Shown piece by piece: positions 45,980-57,215 of a stretch of 64,000 bases of DNA; the stretch's first letter is position 1; every line of letters begins with the position of its first letter. The notes under the pieces were generated by a model. The model did not search any database. It had not been told where the DNA came from and was given only the letters and a program-made list of their open reading frames with translations. The stretch is taken from contig OX104129.1 in assembly GCA_944470555.2 (NCBI GenBank), positions 47,277,998 to 47,341,997 on the forward strand, in the 5' to 3' direction. Source of the stretch: Heterobilharzia americana. Lineage: Eukaryota; Platyhelminthes; Trematoda; Strigeidida; Schistosomatidae. The position numbers were made by a program, and so were the translations under genes.

Positions 45980-48112
45980 TGGAACTCCTTGAAAAGAAAT
46001 GTGGGAAGAAACCTGCACAACAGTATTAGGAAGGAAGAAGAAAGAAGATAAGGAATGGATCTCGATGGACACATGGAAGCTGATAGAGCAGGGAGAGGAG
46101 GATGGTGAAGCAGAAGATAAACCAGTGCAATGATGCACAACAAGAGGAACTGAGTATAATGTATAAAACACTGGACAAAGAAGTGAAGAAGAGTGCACGG
46201 AAAAACAAAAGACACTTCTACGACACACTGGCAAGTGAAGCAGAACAGGCTGCAGGTAGGAGAGACCTAACAACATTATATCAAATAACCAGGTTACTAT
46301 CCGGGAAGAGATCAACGCAGATGAAACCGATAAAAGATGATGACAGAAATTTAATTACCAGAGAAGAGAAACAAAGGAAACAATGGGCAGACCACTTCAA
46401 GAAGCTCTTGAATCGACCACCACCACCACCACCTGCACTTCGTCCAGAAATACCACCTGCAGCCCAGCCACTGAACTACAAGTGAACATAAATCCTCCAA
46501 CAAAAGTCGAAATCCTGAACTCCATAAAGTCACTGAAATGTGGGAAAGCAGCAGGACCGGGTGGAATTCCACCAGAAGCACTGAAAATAGATGCCGAGAC
46601 AACAGCGGATATGCTCACACCACTATTGCAGAAGGTGTGGAAGGAAGGGAAGGTACCTGCCCATTGATTGCAAGAAGGGTCACCTTGTCAAACTCTCAGA
46701 GAAGGGAGACCTAAGTCTTTGCAAGAGCTGGAGAGGAATCATGCTCCACTGTTATCCACACCAAGCAAAATATTAAGCCGCATCTTCCTGGAGAGGCCAA
46801 AGGATGCGCTGGATTCAAAACTACGACCGGAACAGGCAGGCTTCAGGAAGTACAAATCATGTGCCGACCAAATTGCAACTCTTCGTATCATCATAGAACA
46901 GAGTATAGAATGGCAGTCAACTCGACTCTACCTCAACTTCATTGACTTTGAAAAGGCTTTTGACAGCGTCGACCGAGAGGTAATTTGACAACTACTCCAA
47001 CACTACGGAATACCGCAAACCTTTATCAACCTCATTCAACAACTATATGAAGCGGCACATGCTAAGTAATTCAAAATGGGAAGCTCAGTGATGCTTTTGA
47101 AGTGAAGACTGGAGTAAGACAAGGCTGCCTACTATCACCCATGATCTTCTTGATTGTGGTGGACTGGATCATGCAACAAACAGTGGGGAGGGGGAAGAGG
47201 GGGATACGCTGACTGGACCGATGAAAAGACCCTAAAAGATTTGGATTTCGCCAGTGATGACTTGTGTCTAATATTATATGGCACAAACTCGAAGATCTAC
47301 AGGCGAAATTCAACAAGTTGACAGAAGAGGCAGCGAAGGAAGTTGGGACTTCAAGTGAACGTAGAGAAGATAGAAGTGATGAAAATACCTAACCAATACC
47401 ACCACGACCACCAACAACAACAGCAAACACTAATCACCATCAATGGGAGAAACTCAAAGGAAGTAGTCTCTTTCATCTACACCTACTTAGGCAGCATCGT
47501 TTCAACTACAGGCGACACACACGAGGACATCAAAGCCAGCAAGCATCGGAATAGCAAGACAGGCTTTCATTGATCTGAAACCAGTGTGGAGATCTGCACT
47601 CAGCATACAGTGAGAACAAGATCCGGATTTTCAACACTGAGTCAGTCAAGTCAATGCTTCTATATGATGTTTGAGAGACTTAGCTCGTCACGAAAGGGAT
47701 TTCCAACAAACTACAGACATTCATCAACAACTGCCTACACTGGCTCCTTATTGAAGCTCAGATGGTCAGAAATAATAAGCGACAAGGAAGTGTGGCTGGC
47801 AACGAACCAACCAGGAAGCTATCGCTGAACAAATATGTAGAAGAAGAAAGTGGAGATGTATTGGGTATGCACTGAGAAGGCTGATTGGGGACATCACGCG
47901 CCAGGCCAGGCACTCGAGTGGAACGCAGATGTGAAACGGCGAGTTGGATGCCTGAGGGTGACATTGAGGAGATGGTATGAGGAAGGAATTTGAGCTTCTG
48001 GCCTATCGTGGAGCCAGGTTGAAAAGATTGCATAGGACAGAGTGGAATGGAGATGTGCTACTGATGCTGTATGTTTCACTAGGAACCCAAGGGACAAATA
48101 ATAATACTAATA
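45980..48112 (+). pseudogene. RTE-type LINE, 5'-truncated and broken
   Basis: It aligns with 58160-60180 of the full-length element. Readable pieces: KKSARKNKRHFYDTLASEAE and KRSTQMKPIKDDDRNLI (46102-46485), IKSLKCGKAAGPGGIPPEAL (about 46524-46585), RPEQAGFRKYKSCADQIATL and LYLNFIDFEKAFDSVDREVI (46668-46988, RT motif A), then GVRQGCLLSPMIF-like sequence near 47110. Frame changes, a stop after DREVI and a damaged FADD region (GATTTCGCCAGTGATGAC) kill it. The 3' end GGAACCCAAGGGACAAATAATAATAC is intact. Its 3' third shares defects with 13255-14212 and 22600-23312. Confidence 0.9.
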
Positions 48113-48114
48113 AT

Positions 48115-48310
48115 TTGGTTCCAACTCAGTAGCTGGATGGTAATACACTTCCTGTGGAAACTAATGGTCTCTACCTTGATCCTCTCCGGAGTCATGATAT
48201 GCACTGCTGACGAATCTTAGGCTAGGATGAAACACGTATCCAATGCTTCCAGATTTTTTATGCTTCTCCAATTGACATCAGTCCTTCCAATTAATCAGTT
48301 TGCAAAAACC
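48115..48310 (+). mobile_element. Family B SINE with compensated hammerhead
   Basis: It follows directly after the RTE tail. Head: AACTCAGTAGCTGGATGG; the B box is degraded (TTGATCCTCTCCGGAGTC). Then the ribozyme and the tail TTTTTTATGCTTCTCC, CAATTGACATCAGTCC. Confidence 0.65.
48201..48246 (+). ncRNA. Hammerhead ribozyme, family B, with a rearranged stem II
   Basis: CTGACGA (48207-48213), GAAA (48229-48232), ATC (48238-48240). Stem I pairs GCACTG with CAATGC (five of six). Stem II is ATCTT (48214-48218) with AGGAT (48224-48228), five pairs including one wobble. It differs from the family's GTCC/GGAC but still pairs, which suggests selection or chance compensation. Confidence 0.7.
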
Positions 48311-49019
48311 ACCAATGTATTTTCAGATAGACTAGATGACAGGGTAAAACTGTTCATCCTGAACAATACGGCGTATTTACAGACGTGAAAAAACTCATGT
48401 TTCCATGGCAGTTCATACCTCTGTCAGTCAACCATGTAGTCATGGATAGCTATTACCGAGCTGTTTTCATCAATGCTAGCCTTCTGCAACACTGGTCACT
48501 GGGGAGTAACGAATGTCGGGTTGTAGCCCGGTGTTAGCTGGTGATCGAACCTCATTGATCTTTATCTTGGGGCAGGTGGTGGGGGCGGAGAACAGTGGAA
48601 GATCTAACTGTTACCATTCACATGGAATTAATATACTACTAAAAATAATTGAATTTAAACCTTTATAAGATATTTGGCGTGTACAAGGTGTAGACATCAA
48701 TGGCTACTGAGTAGTTATATCGTTATATTCCTGCAGACTAACGATCAGCTATACCACAGGTCACACTTAGACACTAAATATCCTGTCATCATTAGGCCAT
48801 TGGAAATCCTAGATCTAGTTAAATTTGATTCATAAGTGGCGGGTAAACTGATACTAATGGTTCGATAAGTAATTCTTCACCTCTAACAGTCATGCATGTA
48901 TTCTGTAGCGTTTATTATAAACTAAACTACTATGAACTGCTGCAATGGTCACAGATTACTCTGCCGAGGAGACAAGCAATTAACCATAACAGTCTATAAG
49001 AGTAGGACATGTTACTTGG

Positions 49020-49255
49020 ATGGAGGCAGTTGGCAGTTGGCCCTGCTCCACCTAGGTTTCTTGCTTGTTGGCACTCATCAGTAAGGCGTATCTGCAACCT
49101 CATCACTGACTGCAACAGTGGGTAGTGGGGTTTCGATTCTTACGGGGGACATCAGTTCCCTCCAGGTTGCACATACCCCTTGCTGAAAAGTGCTAACAAG
49201 CACGAAACCTAGGTGGAGTAGGGCTTCCTGTCAGTCGCCTCCAACTAACTAACAT
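49020..49255. mobile_element. Family C SINE foldback with hammerhead-like arms
   Basis: Two opposed arms: 49024-49084 (minus) and 49183-49250 (plus), each with CCTAGGTGGAGCAGGGC-like sequence. Between them is a tRNA-like segment with a B box (GGTTTCGATTCTTAC, about 49129-49143). The minus arm reads CTGATGA (49075-49081), GTGC/GCAA, GAAA (49057-49060). The plus arm reads CTGAAAA (49183-49189), perfect GTGC/GCAC with TAACAA loop, GAAA (49204-49207). No normal cleavage triplet is obvious after GAAACC, so the folds are called hammerhead-like only. Confidence 0.55.
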
Positions 49256-49259
49256 CTAT

Positions 49260-51544
49260 CGAACATAATCACTGTCGGGTACTGTATTTTCTGCAAGTTT
49301 ATTTTATTTTTCAATAGTAACTCAGATGACTACCGAACGCCTCTGCGTGTCTAGGTTGTAAAAATACATCGGCCATCAACATTTAACCTAATTTACGAAG
49401 TCTAATAATAATTAAGCTCGAAGGTGTATCTCCAATATATGTGTATATGACAACTTTTTGTGATTATCCTGTGATCAGCCTAGAACACATTGTACATAAA
49501 CAGATAAACATCCGCACACACTTCTCAATTTGTATGAGTCATTACGCATACCTTTAAACGGTCTTGATGACTCATCGACTGTATTAATGAGGTTTTTTTT
49601 GCTAGTAGTAAATGAGGTAGATACAAATCAAGTGCAGGTAATTTGAGTAATTGCACATTCGAAAATAAGGGAGAAGAAATAGTTAGTACCTACAAGTTGT
49701 TTATAGGATATCACGGAAACTTGGCCATATGCGTAGAGAAAATCAAGATGTGTACTTCTTTTAGTCTCACAATGTGTATTGCGTATATTTACGTGAAAAT
49801 TTTACCTGGAAAAACACTTATAGATTCACAGTAAATACATGTTTACAAATGTTACGAAAATCGATGGTACTTTCAACTTGAAAAATGAATGACACCGAGT
49901 TTTAGTCTTCCAACAAGTATCACCTATGCTGCTGTAGACAGATCTTGTTGGGGAGTAGTAACAGACACGGAATGCAACTCCAGTCCATACTATTGGCTGC
50001 CTTCAATTGTCAAACTTTGAAAATAGGACAACAATGTTCAGACATTTAGACGCTTAACCAATCGACTTCATTTTAGATGAGGAGATATCTCTTGCTAAGG
50101 AATCATTTTCTGCGGTCAGTACCAATATGTAGGAAGCATTTGTAAGCAGTTTCGCTTAACCATTCACTCGTCGGTGTAATTTCAATGGCACTTTTAACTT
50201 TCAGTCGTAAGAAGAACGACATGAATAATGGATTCCGAATAGGTGGTCAGTGTACTGTTCATCCAATTGTGTATATCTGCTACTTTCTTTCTTTGTGTTT
50301 GTGGTCTCTCTGACATTAGTCACACCTTCCCAAGGGATAGGCTAGCAGGCAAGATGTCTGGTATGCATTACTACTAGATTTCATGAAATATAGCTATGAA
50401 TTTGTCAACTTCTTTGCAAATCCCACAATCATACGATCCCAAGCTTTTATTCACTGTTAATAATTAGGGTAGATCTACAACCTAGAAAGAACTGTTGTCT
50501 CTTGACAGATTCGAACCGGCTTCACCCAGTACTATGGTCAATATTTTCATAAAATTCTACGCAAAATACCTAACTTGTATTGTTTAGAAATGAAGAAGTA
50601 CACCTCATCAATATGCATGCAAACCAACATAGCATTATGTACTGATCTACTGAAAAAAAGGGCATTGAATATGCCTACACTCTACCTACCGTATTTTGAG
50701 CCAATACACCAAAAGTCAGCTTTCGATTTTATGTTACCTTCCTCCAGTATCAGTACAGTATTCTGGTCACGCTTGAATCGAATACCCAGGCAGATAAGCA
50801 TTTCCAAGCAAAAAAATGTGAGCCGTTTGTTTTGGGTGAAACGAATCACTTATAAGCAATTTGTCCTCAATAAAAAGGGATTTGATGCAATTCACCACCA
50901 CTGGCTTTAGTCCCTTCTATCCATGTTGATAAATTCGTTTTTTTACTACTTACAATTTATAAGTAACTCAATTGTTTCTTACAAAATTTTAAGAACACCG
51001 TGTTGATGTTCGCAAACTCGAGGTGGATGAAAGCAAAATTTTTTATTATGTTCTAACTGAATCAAAATGATTTCAGTGTTAAATGGCTTCATTATCTCCT
51101 TTTTTAGGAGTTATTACTGTTAGATTCGATAATTCTTATACTAATATGCTGTAGATGGTCACAGTCATTTTGAAGATTTGACTTTACAACTTTCCTGTCT
51201 CGAATAAAATGCATGATGCAGCCTGGAACACAGTACTTGCTACTAAAAGTTGACTGGTTTTTCTACACAGACTTTGATTTGTTATTTTTGCAGTAAATTC
51301 GGGAAGAACTACAAAACTAGTCACTGCTGAAGGATTTAAAATACTCTGAAATATGTATATTATCCTCCTCTTAAATGTATGCTCAAAACAGTTGAAGGTT
51401 ATGCACCGAACTTAGGTATTCTAAAAGCTATACGTTTACCAATGAACAGCTTTACTTGACTAACAATTATGACTAGAAGTGCACTTTATTGATAGGTGGA
51501 CTCTATTTCAATCTGGAAGTTTATGGAGATCTCAGGTTGAAATT
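49260..51544. other. No gene seen
   Basis: AT-rich DNA. The 111-codon frame at 50575-50910 has no recognisable domain and no splice context. No repeat family of this window was recognised here. Confidence 0.4.
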
Positions 51545-51865
51545 CATCGTCGACTGATTTCAGTTAGAAGAACATTGGAAACATGGTGGCACTAGACAGC
51601 CGTTTCGTCCTGGTATGGGACTCATCAGCGGTGCGCATACATTACCCAGGACCTTTAGGTTCCGTTGCCGGGACGTTACCACTGAGCCAATGGGTTGGAA
51701 TTTAGTGTTTCAGTGGTAGCGTGCTGGCCACGGAACTTGAAGGCCCTGGGTTTGACCGCTGGTGGGGTCTTGGGTGCGCACTGCTGACGAAACAGCTGTC
51801 CAGTGCTGTCAGGTTCTCGATGTTCCGCCAACTGATGCCAGTCCATAGTGAACACCTGACTTAAA
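51545..51865. mobile_element. Head-to-head pair of family B SINEs (foldback)
   Basis: The minus-strand copy (51545-51710) has a core-intact ribozyme. The plus-strand copy (51710-51865) has GTGGTAGCGTGCTGGCC, a degraded B box (GGGTTTGACCGCTGG), then GCACTGCTGACGAAACAG in which stem II is deleted, followed by GTCCAGTGC. The arms mirror each other like those at 11735-12055. Confidence 0.72.
51589..51634 (-). ncRNA. Hammerhead ribozyme, family B, core intact
   Basis: On the minus strand: CTGATGA (51622-51628), stem II GTCC/GGAC around CATACCA, GAAA (51603-51606), GTC (51595-51597). Stem I is GCACCG facing TAGTGC: four Watson-Crick, one wobble, one mismatch. A good candidate for retained activity. 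Confidence 0.72.
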
Positions 51866-53066
51866 CCAATATGGTCGCCTAGAACGCCCAAACTGAATTC
51901 TAATGTCAATGTCTCCCTCCACCCGACTAAATTCACTTTCAATAGTGTCACTTTGTCCCATCCATATTGTATGATTGCTTGAAATCACTTGCACAGCAAC
52001 TGTCAAGTTCTCCTCCAGATTTATTATCTTAATAGGATTTACTAATCTAGTTGACCTAGTAATCATTGCAAGAGATTTGGTAAACTCAATTATTGTATCT
52101 AGTTGAACTGACAGGCCTTTTTAACTAGTAAAGCTTGTTTCTAAGCATGTCTGTAAGTTCAAATTCTGCTCTAATCTCGGCCATATTAAGAATTCACCGT
52201 AACGTCAAATCAAAATCTTTTAGACCGCAAAAACATAAGGAACCTAGAGAAAAGCTCTAATACATCCACGTATGCGACTACACACACAATAGGATGGGAC
52301 TGAGAGATACTGGGTCGAGAGGGGAACTCATAACCGAATCTTTGTTTATCGAATCAACACTAAATGCATGCAATAGGAATGATTCAGCACCCGTTTCAGA
52401 AATGTGGAAAATTCTGCTACCCTTATTATCAAGAAGGAGAGAGAATTAGAGTTGTGTACATCGTGTCTGGATGTTGGCATGTTACAGGATGCGAATATAG
52501 TCAAAAATCATATTGAAAACGTTATCCAATAAATTATACTGTTTCCCTGCTATTCATCTAATAATTAAACCAGAATGGAAGTAAAACTATCCAGAAATAT
52601 AGACCTTCTGAATGAATGGACTAAATAATTAATCCGCTTGTCCCATGGTGGACAATGTCACATCTGAGCATGGTACACTGAACGTCATTCGGTTCAAGTG
52701 AATAAACACAGTGATAAAATTTATTGATCAAGAAAAGTTCGATGGACACTACTGACCAGAGAATAAGATTACGCGTTATCTAATTAATAACCGATTCACT
52801 CATTCATTCCAACTTGAATTATAGGTTAGCCGAAATGAAAACAACTCAGATGTTACGTCTCCATCTCCAGTACCAAGGTGAGAACACTGTTTACTGAATA
52901 ATGCGAACAAGTCTGCCTAACGGATTAAAGACAACCGTGTAAGAGCATTCAGAGATCTAGGGACAGATATAGTGACACAGAGTGATTCATTTGTGCATTG
53001 AATTTATTTTTAACACCTCAACCTATTAAACGTATTCCTTGTTTTTCTTTGTTTGTTTTCCAACAG
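51866..53066. other. No gene seen
   Basis: AT-rich DNA leading into the T-rich tract before 53066. No exon, SINE or LINE body recognised. Confidence 0.4.
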
Positions 53067-53118
53067 CCAACAACCTGACTATGCTGCTAGCGAATATTTC
53101 ACAACAAAGAAACAAAGG
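53067..53118 (+). CDS. Weak candidate exon (possible alternative C-terminus)
   Basis: A strong acceptor (TTTTTCTTTGTTTGTTTTC, CAACAG ending at 53066) precedes a frame that reads SQQPDYAASEYFTTKKQR if entered in phase 2. That is the phase left by the exon ending at 35984. The frame runs on to 53319 but looks non-coding after KKQR. No protein family was recognised and the 3' boundary is arbitrary. It could be a terminal exon of the RRM gene, of another gene, or chance. Confidence 0.2.
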
Positions 53119-54560
53119 TGTGGAAAATTTTTTGTTTTACTTGCAAACAATGATACAATGCTCCATCTCCTATCTGAACGTTTTTTCTCCAATGTTATTC
53201 TAAAAATATTATTTTTTTTCGAAATATTAATTTATGAAACAAACAAACAAACAATGGCTACTGCTCATTTTTCCACCAATAAAAATGTTTACAGAAGCTT
53301 GTGTGCACGTGTATTTTAGTGTGTGTGTGTGCGCGCCTTTGATTCGTGAATCTATCGACTGAGTGGTAAACAGACAGGTAAAAGTTGTGCATTTTTTTGC
53401 AAACCAACAGTTTGTTTAAAAGACACTTCTCAATAGAATTTGATTTCTGGTTTTTAATCATTTTAATGAATTGGTTGTTTTCACTTAAAATGCGTCAATG
53501 AATTAAAACACTTTCTTATTTCTTTTATTGATCAACGAAATAGTGATACTTGTGTGTGTGTGTGTGTGGAAGATTCTTTTTTTTTGTCAATCTACTCATG
53601 GATTACTTTCTTTCATGATTTATTTCAAGTGTTTGTTGACCATTCACTGTCTAGAATCAGCTTTGAATTGACAGACGTATGTGGATAGGTAGATTTTTTT
53701 TCAACTACGTCTGTCTGCCTATCTATTTATTGACAAACAGCTACGATGATTACTGACCAAAAATTTCGCGCGAAATCATCACCATATTCAAAATTAAACC
53801 ATTAAAACACTAACTACACAGCTGCTCTTTCTCTACAGTCTCTTTGTTTATTAAAGAATTTGATTTCTTCTTCATTTTGTTTTGTTTTGTTCACATGTGG
53901 TTTTTTCCTGTCTTCTCGTGTTGGTGTATAATAAATATTATTCGATGTGAACTTCAGACAGATGATGATCAGATTTAGAGGAGAAACAATGAAAGAAGCC
54001 AAGGAGGAATAGGAGTTTTCTGGTGGGGTTATTTTTATTTTTGTCTTTTTGAAAGAGAAATGAGTAGATAAATAACAATTTTCATGACGGTTTGGGCTTG
54101 AAAAGCTTGAAAATAAACAGGAAAATGATGAAACGAAGTAATTTGATCAATTATGGTAGTAGGATGGGGTTTTAATGTTCTATTTTCCATTGATGAAAAG
54201 CCTGACCGCTTTTTTTTCTTCGTGTTTTCGTTGCTTACTTTGAATTTCTCTCCTTTTCTCTATAATAGATAACAGTTATCTTCTGTTTAAACGTGGGGAT
54301 GTGTGATTTCTTCTATGTGTAAGTATGCGTGTTAACAGATTGTGGATATTGCTCTTAAGAAATGGAAAAATCTGGCAGTCTGTTTTTCTGCTTGTTTTTT
54401 TCTTCTAGAAACAGTAAAAAAAATAAAAGTGCACAAAAGTTTCACAAATTTTTCACAAGTTTTTTGTATTAGTTTACGGCGGTGATTGATAGACATTTAA
54501 AGGAATCTTTTTTTTGAAATAAATTGACTGTACCATCTTATTTTGTCGTTTTCAAGTAGT
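53119..54560 (+). other. T-rich, repeat-free, UTR-like block
   Basis: Long T-rich and GT-rich stretches ((GT)n near 53320 and 53555), no SINE or LINE pieces, and AATAAA at about 53931 and 54520. It differs from the repeat-filled DNA on both sides and would suit a long 3' UTR following the candidate exon at 53067. No stronger evidence. Confidence 0.25.
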
Positions 54561-55664
54561 GTAGGTGTCATTAAAAGCGTTATCAGTCTACATTGAACTT
54601 ATAGTGTCGAAACCACCGTTGAATATTATATGCCTGATGTGTATTCCTCACAGAAGTTGAAGAACTAATGAAACTCTCTACCGGAGAGCAAATACTTGTA
54701 CCTTCTACTGAAAAAACAATGTTCCAGTCTTCGGGCAGCAGGAAACTGTCAACCGATCTTATAACCCTGTTAGAACTCATTTCCCTTGTAACAGTATCAA
54801 CTTTTCACATTGTTGGGTTCTTAACTTTCTCTGACATTCCACTGCCAATAATTTAGCATCATATATAAGTTCTTCTAAGTCTACAGTTCATGCTATTAAT
54901 TGGAATTCACAGAGTACGCCAGAGATTTCAATATCTGTACTGGGCACCAAACAAAAGAAAAAGCCTTTTGATGAGCTGTATTTCTGTAACCTACATAGAT
55001 GACCCAAGTAAAGTTGTACACTTAACCCCAGCTAAGTAGTGTAGTGAACCCATAGAATTCACCCTTTGAGTACTGAGAGGCCTTTCATTTAACTCTTGTG
55101 GTCTTGCATGTGTATGTGTATATTTACGTCCGAAGGTGAAACGTGCAATGGTCGACTGCAACCCAGTTTGGAGATGCCTGAGATCTCTTTGACTGAATGA
55201 AACAATCAGGACAGAGGATAATAGTATCACAAGATGTTATTTTGTAACTCCTGCTACTGCTTCTCACTGACCTGTACATGGCACGCTACTATCAGGCGTT
55301 GCATTGGAATACATTATAAATCTTAACTAATTTATTAAAGTTGTGGGGTCCACATCAGTGGAACAAAAAAAATTGTTTGAAAGTAATTACCGGTCAATGG
55401 CTGCCATTTAGATAAATAACAATGGGTACCTGCAGCTTAACTGTCAAACTTGCAATCTATCTAACCGTGACTGACACTTACATTTGGAAGATAAACTGAA
55501 GGAAATGTATTATGCGATGCAACACTATTAAACAGAGCATTAAATATAGGCTTCTTTAAGCCGGACTGAAATACTATCATCTGCAGCTGCAAAGAATTCA
55601 TAACCTGAAGTCAAGAATTTACCCACTTGAAATTTTGGGCTACTGATAAATATTAAGTATCATT
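54561..55664. other. No gene seen
   Basis: Mixed AT-rich DNA; the 60-80-codon frames on both strands overlap each other and show no domain. Confidence 0.4.
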
Positions 55665-55790
55665 TGACTATCTGAGATAGCCGTAGTTTGGCAGACTAGT
55701 ATTTATACTGGGTGGTGATTGGGGGTGAGATGAAAATTTTGACCGAGGCCGGACTCGAACCAGCGATCACCAGGAGTTTCTGCACCCTCT
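55665..55790 (-). mobile_element. tRNA-derived SINE (family D), single unit
   Basis: It begins TTTGACTATCTGAGATAGCC, GTAGTTTGGCAGACTAGTAT, then GGTGAGATGAAAATTTTGACC and GCCGGACTCGAACCAGCGATC. The last piece is a good minus-strand B box (GGTTCGAGTCC). It shows the single-unit form of the motif duplicated in the inverted repeat arms at 375-875 and 8140-8660. The A-box part is lost. Confidence 0.65.
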
Positions 55791-56967
55791 GAGGACAAAA
55801 TATTTCATGACCCCTAGATTTGTCCCCTTTTCCCGGCGTTTACCAGTGAAAATGTTGACTGGGTCATTTTCAGTAAACTTAGTACTATCTAGAGGCTACG
55901 ATACAAAATAATGAGGATAGAAAATGGCCTACTGGTTACAGCTTGAGAGGAACCAATGGGTCTGAACAGCTTCATCCAGGTTAACAGATGTAGCAGAATG
56001 AATTCCTACAAGTTTCCAACACATTGACAACTAAGGTAAACCGAGATTCACTTCAGACAATTTAACATCAAGGATTATTAAAAACAAAAGAATCACTTAA
56101 AGTCCCTCAGTCGTCAGCAACCGTGTAGTCCAAGTTTAAACTGTTCGGCAGTGCACAGCCATGACGTCGTGTAGGCTGGGACCTACAATCGTCAGATCTC
56201 CCAGCAAGCACTTTATCACGCCGCCTCTTGACCAGAACCCGGTGGCTTATGACTGCCAATTACGCCGACTTCTGGTGTGACGTGAAACCTATCAAGACCT
56301 TTTGGAGGTACTTGTCTTCACATCCGAATGTGACTAAGATGCAGAACGAGACATCCTACTGGAACCTCAAAGGGTTCATCTCGAAGCAAATCACTAGGGG
56401 TTATGGGATGATTGTGAGATATGAGGGTCTTGGCTTTAATCCTATATGGGAATGGTTATTTAAGATGTTAAGTAGTCTCAAACAAAGACGAGACAACTGT
56501 TTTGTAATGATAGGTCTGCAGCGGTCCTCGAATTAACATCATTTCCCCTTGAAAACAGTTTAGAATCAACAGACCGATAGAAACCACCAACAGAATAGCC
56601 TAAATGTAGAGTAATAACCAGCTCATACAATGACCGTAAATGGAGGTGGGCAGTGATGCATGAAGAGATTTAAAATGGTGCGGAAACAGAAATGGAACTC
56701 ATGAGTCATTAAGACAGTCGTGGACTACATAAATTAACGATCCGCTCCAGCAGAGATCGTTTGAACAATAAGTGAAACACTTCAATTGGCCTCCAGGTTC
56801 TCTTTGGTTGGCTTTTCATGATCGCAGGGTAAGTAGATCATTTTCAGAAGAAATCTAATTTCTTAGTTTCACAAACCCTGTGTAACATGAAGCAGAGAAG
56901 GTAGGCCAAGCGGCGTTCATTAAAACAGAGTTGTTCCTTGATATAACTATGAGCTATGATGGGAGCA
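55791..56967. other. No gene seen
   Basis: The frame at 56228-56536 (102 codons) has no recognisable domain. The DNA is less AT-rich than usual around 56100-56450 and may be an old unclassified repeat. Confidence 0.35.
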
Positions 56968-57215
56968 ACCTCGCCTGGTTAACTAGTTTACTAGTTACTA
57001 GCCGGTCCTAAGCCCGGGTAAAGAGGGAAGGTTGGGCATAGGGCTAGCAACCCTACCCCGTAAAACAAATCTAACCGCTAAAGAAACTTCAAAGCACAAA
57101 CAAAATATAAAAAATGAAAACAAACTTATTCCCCGCTGGAATCGGAGAGGCGAAATGACGCCAGTTGGTGAAAGCCTTCGGGAAGCCAATTGGCCGATGT
57201 GTCTTCTCTCCCTCG

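Noticed and set aside
45917..46618. Minus-strand frames of 60-132 codons over the second RTE copy
   Set aside because: Antisense shadows of a decayed LINE.
50575..50910. 111-codon open frame
   Set aside because: No known domain, no splice or promoter context, composition like the surrounding DNA.
56228..56536. 102-codon open frame
   Set aside because: No recognisable domain; possibly part of an old repeat, but nothing ties it to a family.
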